Shown: positions 55,631-64,000 of the stretch, in pieces
How the letters are laid out: every line of letters begins with the position of its first letter
How positions within the stretch are numbered: the first letter of the stretch is position 1
Assembly: GCA_023935145.1 (NCBI GenBank)
Contig: CM043699.1
Coordinates: 63,499,138 to 63,563,137 of the forward strand
Source of the DNA: Bretschneidera sinensis
Lineage: Eukaryota; Streptophyta; Magnoliopsida; Brassicales; Akaniaceae
Length of the DNA stretch: 64,000 nt
Reading direction: 5' to 3'
Translations under genes and position numbers: made by a program
Notes under the pieces: model-generated
Seen by the model: the letters and a program-made list of their open reading frames with translations, nothing else
What the model was told of the DNA's origin: nothing
Database searches by the model: none

Positions 55631-55806
55631 AATTATATGTCAAACTATCACAACGTGCCTCCACTCTATTTCCTAAATATGATTGAAGATTCTCTAAATA
55701 CCTTTGACCCTTTGACCCTTTTCACTCCATCCACTAAACATGTTCACAAACACCTTCCCAAACATGAATTACTCACTTAAGTACCCAAACACACCCCATA
55801 ATCACC
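55631..55806. other. Short spacer
   Basis: No feature recognised. Confidence 0.3.
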
Positions 55807-57330
55807 ATGGAATACCTTAGAAACTTCAAGTGCAAGGGACCATGCAAGGTGGTCTCTTTCAATGGAATTTGGGATGATAGTGACAGTGATAATGAGAAAG
55901 TGGTAGTGGCAATGGAAAGCAAAGCATTAGGGAAGGTAACTATAAATGGAAAATTCAAAAAGGTAGTGGGAACCTCAATAGAAAATATAGTGGCGAAAGC
56001 AAGCAAGGTTGCAGTGGTAGATACGACGAAGGCTGCAGTAGAAGGAAAATGAGAAGTGGTGAAGAAAAATAAAAGTTTTTGGGATAGAAGCCGTAGTGAA
56101 GATGAGAGATAGGTGAGTCACTTGACTCGAGGTGGTCAGCATTTCAAACCACCTCGTCTCAAAGTAAGTAACCTTGGTAGGGTAGAGGGAAATGAGGAGA
56201 AAGTAATGGTAGAGAAGAAAAGAGAGAAGAAAGGAAAAGCGAAAGAGGAAGAAGAAGACCCAGTGTTGTGTTAATTGAAGAAGATGAAAGTCAACAACTC
56301 CATTTGGGGATTATTAATATCATCAAAGAAGCACAAACAAATGGTGCTAAATTATCTATGAGAGATGGAAGTCCAAATAGATGCTTCACGTAATAACCTT
56401 TTGGCTCTTATTGATGTCTCAAGGAAGAAGGATCTAGAGCTTACATTAAATTACAAAGATTTACCCCCCATTGGGAGAAATCACATTGATGCCCTCTATT
56501 TAACCACATATAGACTTGTTAAGAAGATCCCCATTTTTTTGGTAGACAGAGGTTCTATTGTAAATGTATGCACTTGGAAAATAGCAGAGATTTTGGGGCT
56601 TGAACAAGCTGATTTTTCCCCAAGTGGTTAGACTGTACGAGCATACGATAACACAATGAGGTTTATCGGTGAAGTAGTGACTTTAGAGTGTGCTCTAGGT
56701 TTGAGTAAGCAAATAAATGACTTTCACTTGAAGTTTCTAAGAGATCTTTAAGATGGTTGAAAATGAAGAAGTGAGCATAGCCCAATCCAAAATGGAAGAA
56801 ACTCGAATCATTAGTTTGGGCATTAATGAAAATCCATAAGAAATTTGCATTGGCTCAATACTATCTGAAAAAGAACATGAAAAATTAATCAAACTTTTGC
56901 ATGCATACAAAGATATTTTTGCTTGGTCTTATGAGGACATGTCAGGCATTGACCTAGAATCATGCAATACAAGATTCCATTGAACCCAGAAGTCAAGCTT
57001 ATCAAGTAAAATTAGTTGAGGAGGATGAGTAGTTAAGATCAAAAAAGAAAATCTCAAGCAATTTTAAGCTGGTTTCCTTGTAGTGGCAATACACCTTTAG
57101 TAGGTAGCAAAAGTGGAGGCAAGTCCAAAAAAGGATGGTAGAATCATATATGTTTGGCCTATCGAGATCTGAAGAACGTAAGTCCCAAAATTTATTTCTT
57201 TTTTACTCAGATAAATGCAGTGGCAAACAACATCGCTGGTGTAGACAACCAATTTCGTTCCAAATTTTAGAATGGGCCACGTGTGGAGGTCGTTAATGAG
57301 AATTCAGTTAGAAAATTATTGGATTTGGAA
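55807..57330 (+). pseudogene. Decayed Tat/Ogre-type gypsy gag-protease-RT remnant
   Basis: Protease region: LPPIGRNHIDALYLTTYRLV then VDRGSIVNVCTWKIAEILG (56470-56610), where the usual VDNGS active site has Arg for Asn. RAYDNTMRFIGEV follows after a stop. RT entry: YKDIFAWSYEDMSGID (56910-56960), the classic Tat/Ogre pre-RT block, then VEASPKKDGRI near 57113-57145. The 5' part (55807-56250) is charged and may be gag. Many stops and shifts; no LTR was identified. Confidence 0.72.
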
Positions 57331-57438
57331 AAAACGATAATCAAGGTTTAGTTTTTTTAGAAAGAACTAATTACAAACATAAGGTTCAAAAACCAAAAAA
57401 CAAGCCCAAATAAGCCTAAAACCTACACCCAAGACACA

Positions 57439-57470
<32 letters not shown>

Positions 57471-58277
57471 TGCTAAAACCAGAAAACCCAAACCATGACC
57501 CTACCTAGAAATTTAGGCAAATTGAATTAACCTTTGAACCGATCAATTGGGTCAACGAATCAATCGTCTTGGTCAACATGCCAATCGGCTCCAAGCCGTT
57601 AGTAGATATAAACTTCATTTAAGACCTTTATCTTTCTGATTCTGGTTTTAATTCATACAAAACCGTTACACAATTAATGTTGTAACATCTCCAACAACCT
57701 TTTAACCCTTATTTACACCTTTGTCTCCCAAATCACCGTATAAATACCTCTTCTCACTCATCATTTCAAGACCTATACCTTATTCACCTATTTGCTAGCT
57801 AAAACTATAGTGAATTCACTCTGCAAATTCCATTTCTTTGGTTATGGATTTTGACCTTTTGTAATAGGAAGGGTACCATAAGAATTTCACCTTACAAACT
57901 ACTACTAGCCAAACCATTTCTTTTATTTTGGTAATATGTTCTTCTTCATTTTAAGAGCCAGAAAAGAAGTTCAAGTTCATCCATTTTGAAGGGAGAAAAT
58001 GATCTCTAAAGGCAACTACGTATACCAAAGTGTGGTTTTCCTAAGTGTTACCGAAGGTTGGTAAATCTTACCCTTTTTGTTTCTTTTCAATCATAGTTAT
58101 TTTTATTCCATTGAAACGAAATTCTTGTTAGGAATTAGAAGTTAAGTTAGTATGCCGTTTAAACATGAAACATGAGAAATATGCAATTTTAATTTTTGTC
58201 CCTTTAAGAAATATTGAATAGAAAATTTTGTGTAAATTATTTTTAGAAGCTTTTGTGCCTGACAAATTTGAGTCAAT
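57331..58277. other. Intergenic DNA with an A31 tract
   Basis: No gene. A run of 31 A lies at 57438-57468. The stretch 57700-58100 has a transcript-leader-like look (TATAAATACC at 57739) but nothing firm. Confidence 0.45.
57438..57468. repeat. Poly(A) tract, 31 bp
   Basis: Uninterrupted A. It could be the tail of a retroposed sequence on the plus strand, but no LINE or SINE motif was recognised upstream. Confidence 0.9.
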
Positions 58278-58282
58278 CAATC
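58278..58282. repeat. Target-site duplication CAATC, left
   Basis: Identical to 61612-61616. Confidence 0.82.
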
Positions 58283-58658
58283 TGTTATGAGTTTTAATTT
58301 ACTCGCAAGCGCACTAGTCATTTGCAGTATAGCGTTGTGCAAGTGCGAGGTCGAATCCACAGGGAATTGCGTTGTGAAAATATAATTTTTAATCTAAATT
58401 AACTCTATCTTAACCTAGTTCCGAATTTTGAATGATAATTTGCAAAACAAATTAAAACTAAATTAAATTGATTTAAAATCTAATAATTAAAAACACTAAG
58501 GTTTCCGAATCCACCCCACCGAAGTTAAGCATACATGTTCTAAAAATATAGCCTATCAAAACATTCAATGAATCCAACTATAAGACAAAAAAACAAAGAA
58601 TATCCCAACTAAACCAAAAGCACCCGATGTATCCGCTTTTAACAAATCACAAAGGGAA
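58283..58658 (-). repeat. Athila 3' LTR, truncated
   Basis: Collinear with 60355-60729 and stops at the AAAGGGAA junction with gag. Confidence 0.9.
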
Positions 58659-60193
58659 CTTTCCACCTCGTGCGTAAGAGTTGATGAACTCTCAACCATA
58701 AATTGTCCTTTTGGGTTTTGCACGGGCTGACTGGGGAACTTTCCTTTCTCTCTCTCACCCAAGTGACTTGCAATTTGCCCTATTTGACTCTCCAGCTTGG
58801 CAATTGCTTGGGTGTTTACCATTGTTGCACTCCTCACATCGCTCATATTTTGGCTAGTCGCCTTCATGAATTCCTTAAGGGTGTCCTCTAGCGACTGTGA
58901 AACTGGCGCTGGTGTTTGAGCGGGTGCATGGTAAGCAGGTGAAGGTGCTGGATGGGCAGAACGACTATGATTAGGAATTTGTGGGGCAAATCCGGGAGGA
59001 TATTGATTTTGAGCATGCTGAGAGGATCCTCCCTGATTCATTGGTTGGTTCTGCCTCCATGAAAAATTTGGGTGGTTCCGCCACCCTGGATTGTACGTCT
59101 CAGAGTACGATCTATTTGACTGCCTTCGAAAGTCATTGAAAGCATTTACCTGTTCCATAGGATACTCGGCACAAGCTGGCATTGATGGGCAATTCTGTGC
59201 TAGATGCATGGGACTAGCACAGATGGAACAGCTTTCAACATTGAATATGTTGGCAGCATTGATGGATTAGCTCACAGTGAGAGCGTCAATCTTCTTGGTG
59301 AGGGCATCTAATTTTATCCTTAAATCAGCGTCCTCCCTGACCTCATAGATGCCTCCCCTCTTAGGAGCACGAATGGACTTATCTCGACAGCTTGAAAAAT
59401 CCCACTGCTGTGAGTTGTCGGACAACTTGTCCAACGCCATATATGCTTCGTCTCCTGTCAGACTCAAGAATGCCCCCCCATTCATAGACTCTATCATGCT
59501 ACGGTTGGGTTGAGTCAACCCTTGGTAGAAGAATTGAACGAGTCTCCACTTCTCATATCCATGTGGAGGGCATCTGATTAGTAACTCTTTAAAGCGCTCC
59601 CAGCTTTCAGAGAACTTCTCATCCTCGTCCTGAGTGAAAGAGCTAATCTCCTTTCGGCACTCATTCACTCTAGACATTGGGAAAAACTTATGGTAAAATT
59701 TGCTAAGCAGGTTTTCCCAAGATGTAATAGACCCGGACGTGTTGGAGTCCAACCACGCTCTAGCTCTATCGTTAAGGGAGAAAGGGAAGAGTCGAAGATG
59801 GACTGACTCCTCAGAGAATTTCTGGAATTTGAATGTAGCACAAATGTCTTTGAACTTCTTCACATGACTATAAGGATTTTCAAGATCTAAGCCATGGAAT
59901 GAGGGTAGGAGTTGGATAACATGTGGCTTCAAATCAAAGTGTGTGGCACTGGTTAGTGGCAACACTATGCAGGAAGATGAGTTAGTCGCAACGGGTGCGA
60001 ACAAATCCCTAAGGGATGTAGTGGAGTCCACGTTCCAAGCTCTAGGTTGCTCTACATGTTCAGGATGATTAAAATTTTCTCCCATCTCAACAGTCTCTCT
60101 CTCAACTAGTGCTCTTTTCTGCCTCCTAAGAGTTCTTTCTAAGTCGGGATCTAAATGTGTCAAATCTAAGTTCAAGGATCTCCGACCAAGCAT
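58659..60193 (-). pseudogene. Athila gag, one stop
   Basis: The frame opens at Met 60193 and is open for 308 codons. It has the retrotransposon-gag domain (FHGLDLENPYSHVKKFKDIC, RARAWLDS, the FFP block and MNGGAFLSLTGDEAYMALDK). One TAA at 59267-59269 is followed in the same frame by the perfect zinc knuckle CSIC....H....C and YSETYNPGWRNHPNFSWRQN. The frame then crosses the deletion junction near 58659 and ends in LTR sequence at 58565. Apart from one stop this Gag is well preserved. Confidence 0.9.
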
Positions 60194-60330
60194 ACACTAA
60201 CAGAAAAATAATGAGATACTAACCAGCAGAAGCAACAGAACAAAGCAAACAAATTTTTTTTTTTTTTTTATAACTAACTAGTAGAAAAATAAAGTCAATT
60301 CCGACCAAAAATTTTCACAAATAAAACAAT

Positions 60331-60348
60331 TCCCCGGCAACGGCGCCA
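60331..60348 (-). promoter_or_regulatory. Primer-binding site, tRNA-Asp, exact 18-nt match
   Basis: Plus strand TCCCCGGCAACGGCGCCA equals the plant tRNA-Asp 3' end; six bases from the LTR. Confidence 0.93.
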
Positions 60349-60354
60349 AAAACT

Positions 60355-61611
60355 TGTTATGAGTTTTAATTTACTCGCAAGCGCACGAGTCGTTTGCAGT
60401 ATAGCGTTGTGCAAGTGCGAGGTCGAATCCACAGGGAATTGCATTGTGAAAATATAATTTTTAATCTAAATTAACTCTATCTTAACCTAGTTCCGAATTT
60501 TGAATGATAATTTGCAAAACAAATTAAAACTAAATTAAATTGATTTAAAATCTAATAAATAAAAACACTAAGGTTTCTGAATCCACCCCACCGAAGTTAA
60601 GCATACATGTTCTAAAAATATAGCCTATCAAAACATTCAATGAATCCAACTATAAGATAAAAAACAAAGAATATCCCAACTAAACCAAAAGCACCCGATG
60701 TATCCACTTTTAACAAATCACAAAGGGAATCCAATTTAATCGAAAAGCATTCAATGTATCCATCAGATGAAACACAAAGAAAATCCAACAGACAATTTAA
60801 ACTCAATCAATTATAAGATTAACTCAAATAATTGACAGAACATTTATACTAAAAATTGTCAAATTTGTACAAGCAAATCTGAACTACTACGCCAAACAAC
60901 GGCGGGGCTTCATCTTCAACCTTAGCTGAAGAGTCTAGCCACTCATAACTATAAAACTATAATAACAAGTGCTAAACATTTAAACTAAAACAACTGAATA
61001 TAAAGAAATAAATAAACAACTTTACATGGGAGAAATTCCACTCGCTGTCGGGCGGCGCTTCCCCTCGTGGTAGCAATGCCTTCGGGATCCACCAGAATGC
61101 TGACGGACGTCCACCGGTAAACACCAAAGTGGCTTAGGAATTGTACACCGAATTATGAAGTCAGGTGGTGTTTATATAGGGGGAGACCTGGACTAATGTG
61201 GCTTGCAAAAACGATGTGAGATACTGGCCCGAGTGCGCTCGATCGCAGATTGTTGCGATCGATCGCAGATGCGCTCGATCGCGTGTCTGGTGCGCTCGAT
61301 CGCGTGTCTGGTGCGCTCGATCGCGTGTCTGGTGCGCTCGATCACGCTGGTGCGATGCACTGCAAATATTTCGATGTGGAATTGATGACCTTGCGCTCGA
61401 TCATAGGCAGGTGCGCTCGATCGCATATCTCGTGCGATCGATCGCAATGTCTCCAGAAGCTTCAAATCTCCTGAAATGCTTCATTTTCTCCACAAAGCTG
61501 TAAAAACACACAAAACACAAGAAAAACGTAAAATAAAGTAAAATAGTACTAACTAAGAGCATAACAAATGTAATTTAAGGGTCTAAAATATGCAATATTT
61601 AAGACTCATCA
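60355..61611 (-). repeat. Athila 5' LTR (1257 bp)
   Basis: Plus-strand TGTTATGAGT...AGACTCATCA. Nine GCGATCGAGCGCA-type motifs lie at 61234-61444, including a perfect 21-bp triplicate. Its sense-strand start (TGATGAGTCTTAAATATTGC) resembles the Athila LTR at 2041 (TGATAAGTGCTTAAATATTC). Confidence 0.92.
61270..61332 (-). repeat. 21-bp tandem repeat, 3 perfect units, in the Athila LTR
   Basis: The unit begins TGCGCTCGATCGC and ends GTGTCTGG. Starts at 61270, 61291 and 61312; a fourth, diverged unit follows. Confidence 0.95.
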
Positions 61612-61616
61612 CAATC
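61612..61616. repeat. Target-site duplication CAATC, right
   Basis: Identical to 58278-58282. Confidence 0.82.
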
Positions 61617-64000
61617 CCCCGGGGACCTTATCAGCCCAACCTTTGGACTAATCAGTTCATGCTCTATTCAGGTAGAAGTTTTCCTTTGTTTTTCCCCTGT
61701 TTTGATTAACATGCTCTTCTTTTGGATAATTATTGTTTTTAATGCCATGATATGATTAGATAGTTACATTTTTACCCTTTATATTTTAGAATAATAATTA
61801 ATTTAATTATTATTAAATTTATGATTCAATAACTCATTGTTTGAAAAGCATTTAGTTGGGTTAAGCTCATTGTCTTAGGGAAGAAAGTGTTGTCCTACAA
61901 TCAAGTGTTGGGTCAATAATCTTCCTAGTATACATTCTTCCCATCTAAATGTGATGATTTGTTTAATTGATGCTTTTGAGTGATATCAACTGTAATTGTA
62001 TGTGTTAAATGTTATTATATGGTAGATTTAAATTTAATTAAAATTTAAGTATTTTTCCATGAATATAAAGGGCTAGGCTTAAACCTAGACGAGAGAGGAA
62101 GCTCTAAATCCTCATTCTTTCGTTCCCGAATCTCTTTTTCTTGTTAATCTCGCTTTTACACCAATGAAAAGTGATTTGGATCCCTTCAAGGTCAAATGTT
62201 GACTTCTTACTTGTCATCAATACTTCTTGCTTGGGTGACAAAAGTAAAAAATGTGGAAAATTCTCCCCGACCTAGAAGTGCTATCCTCGAATGAGCCCCT
62301 TTACTATTTGATAAAGGGCCGTGTAAGGTGTGATACCCATAATTGGTAACTCCGTTGGGGACATTCACCCTTATAATGTTCTTGGAATAACATTTAAATT
62401 TTAAGTGAAGTTGTTTTTTCCACACTCTACTTGCACACTTAGACTTACTACTCATTACAGAGTAGGTTGAGGGCTTGATATCAACTTAGGTATCTTGGTG
62501 TAACCCTAATCTGCTTAAATAAGCCCTTAGTGTGTGACAAGTTCCTCTCGGTTCTTGTTAAGTTAATGAAGATTTGTCACCGTGTTTGTACTCTTGTGGT
62601 CAACCAATTTAGGCTACTCGAAGAGAATAAAGGCATCTTTCTAGCTATAGGGTACCATTGAGCCAAACAAAGATATAAGGTGGAGCCAACCTATAGAAAA
62701 TCCCTAGAAACTCTCTTCTAAGATAAAGACCCTCTCTATCCCTTTATATGTGGTTGATTCACTTCATGTGCAAAAGATAAAATGAACTAAATTGATTGAT
62801 AACATGCTTACTTGTTTTTGTTTGGCTTATTTCATTTTATCCTTCTGATTAAATTAAAATTAAACTTAAACAAATCAAACTCTAGGTTGAGATACAGTTT
62901 AATCTAGAAGAAGGCATCCTCTTTTAGTTAAGTCTTGTTAGTTTGACTTCATTAAGAAGCCATGAAGTAAGACCAATGGTAATTGGGCCTTAACCCAAGA
63001 GATCTAAAATGGAAGTGAATGGATATGAAAGAAAGCCTAAGGATCAAGAGGAAGGATCCCTACTAAGGGGAAATATTTATCATAACTATTCTAATTCATC
63101 TGAGCTTCTTGGATTTAGCTTAAATTACTATTGGGCTTCAAACTTCTTAGGAAGCTTATTGATTTCAAGCCTACAACACTTGACTTTGAGAGAACCAACT
63201 TTGGAGTGAAAGGTATCAAAATCTTGAATTTGATCTAAAAGAAGTGTTTTTCATGAGTAGAACAGACTTTAATTTCCATATAATCTCATTTAGTTGGTAT
63301 CAATAAAAAAAATCCCCTTGATTAGATTTACAGAAGTTGATTTATGTTGTGGAATATCTTTGATTAAATATTTTTAATTATACCAAATCGATTTAGTCAA
63401 ACCAAAGATGATGATACTTAATTCCGCCCGATTTGAGTAAATCATTGATAAAGTATAATTAAATCAATTTAATTCAATTGATACCGACCCAATGAGTGTG
63501 GAGTTTGAAGAATTTTCAATTTCTTGGGAACTAGAAGGTGTCTCTTATTTGATTTTTTTTTTAATTTTTTTTATTTTATATATTTACATTTTAATCGAGA
63601 CCAACTTTAAGTGGACTCAAATTTAATGATGAGCTTGGGTCAAAAATAGGAAAAAAAAATGTGTTGTTATGCTTTCCCGTCTTGAAAATTTCATTGTTTT
63701 TTAAAAGCCCAAGCCTAACATATGATTCGAGTAAAACTGAGGTTGGTCAAGAAGAATTTACTAATTGGGACTTAAGCACATGTCATGAATTGATATATGA
63801 ACCTTAACTGAATCTTTTCTCTTCATGCATATCACAAAAAAAGTCAATCTTAAGTAGGTTTTGGATTAATTAATGAGTTTGATCAAATATTTTTCTCAAA
63901 ACCCATCTTATTTTCTAAAAGATGCTTCAAACTCAACATATGGTTCAAGCTCTATTAAGGATTAAGGATGAACTCAAACATATATATCATGAAATCAATT
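61617..64000. other. AT-rich DNA without recognised features
   Basis: Continues the target cut by the Athila element. A 66-codon ORF at 63009-63209 has no recognisable motif. TTTATATGTGG near 62741 and repeated pyrimidine tracts are not enough to call a promoter or repeat family. Confidence 0.45.

Larger units (their letters stand above)
58283..61611 (-). mobile_element. Young Athila element with a large internal deletion (3.3 kb)
   Basis: Full 5' LTR (61611 to 60355), perfect tRNA-Asp primer site, gag, then directly 376 bp of the 3' end of the other LTR (58658 to 58283). Protease, RT, integrase and the first ~880 bp of the 3' LTR are gone. A perfect 5-bp target duplication shows both outer ends are original. 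The overlapping LTR parts differ at 7 bases and one indel in 376 (about 2 percent). Confidence 0.9.

Noticed and set aside
57438..57468. Poly(A) as the tail of a LINE/SINE or processed pseudogene
   Set aside because: No target duplication and no LINE/SINE or gene text upstream that I recognise.
61198..61503. Overlapping ORFs with Ala-Arg-Ser-Arg or Ile-Glu-Arg-Thr repeats on both strands
   Set aside because: Translation of the 21-bp LTR repeat; no start context or homology.
63009..63209. 66-codon ORF
   Set aside because: No motif, no promoter or homology support; expected by chance.

Overview
This window is nuclear DNA from a flowering plant, probably a dicot; the species cannot be named from sequence alone. 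It is AT-rich and dominated by nested LTR retrotransposons and other repeats, as in gene-poor, pericentromere-like chromatin. I saw no rRNA gene, no tRNA gene and no intact host gene. The only recognisable host gene is a minus-strand, six-exon gamma-tocopherol methyltransferase-like (VTE4 / gamma-TMT family) gene at 24.28-28.76 kb. All six exons and most splice sites can be placed, but it carries frameshifts in exons 1 and 4. Two further scraps of the same family lie at 29.37-29.50 kb and 55.25-55.63 kb.

Layout, left half. 0-0.9 kb: minus-strand Ty1/copia pol fragment. 2.04-13.65 kb: a complete but decayed Ty3/gypsy Athila element with two ~1.27 kb LTRs, a tRNA-Asp primer site, gag/PR/RT/RH/IN, a broken post-integrase ORF, a PPT and a C5 target duplication. 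13.65-17.0 kb: a train of unrelated-looking minisatellites (52, 53, 40, ~22, ~53 and ~25 bp units) resembling the hypervariable 3' UTR of Tat/Ogre elements. 17.0-17.9 kb: a dispersed repeat fragment. 17.9-20.85 kb: a truncated minus-strand Athila-like element with its 5' LTR. 20.85-21.89 kb: a plant-mobile-domain (PMD) ORF cut by that LTR and lying antisense to a retrotransposon 3' LTR at 22.12-23.08 kb.

Centre. 28.76-29.21 kb: a 444-bp foldback MITE next to the methyltransferase exon 1. 29.50-38.35 kb: a long inverted-repeat transposon with an 8-bp target duplication, carrying two later insertions. One is a 3.2-kb copia element whose gag-protease frame continues in frame into captured host-gene sequence, including uroporphyrinogen-III methyltransferase (UPM1). 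The other is a chromodomain-bearing gypsy element with its own 5-bp target duplication. 39.26-39.76 kb: a compound polypyrimidine / AT microsatellite. 40.50-40.93 kb: a Helitron-like element.

Right half. 41.1-44.8 kb: a second copy of the copia family seen at the left edge, inserted at the protease codons of a SIRE-type copia element (44.8-52.6 kb). The SIRE copy has an env-like region, a 3' LTR, palindromic GTCGAC-centred motifs, and a further insertion carrying a (TA)32 tract. 53.9-54.8 kb: an LTR related to the 43.8-44.8 kb one. 55.8-57.3 kb: a decayed Tat/Ogre-like gag-pol remnant. 58.28-61.61 kb: a young, internally deleted Athila element with a 5-bp target duplication. The last 2.4 kb holds nothing I recognise.

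The elements do not form a pathway. The window is a stratigraphy of insertions around a dying methyltransferase gene family. The observations most worth pursuing are the in-frame host-capturing copia element, the antisense PMD ORF, and two unrelated retrotransposon families that each carry clusters of a family-specific palindromic motif both in their LTRs and in their non-coding internal DNA.
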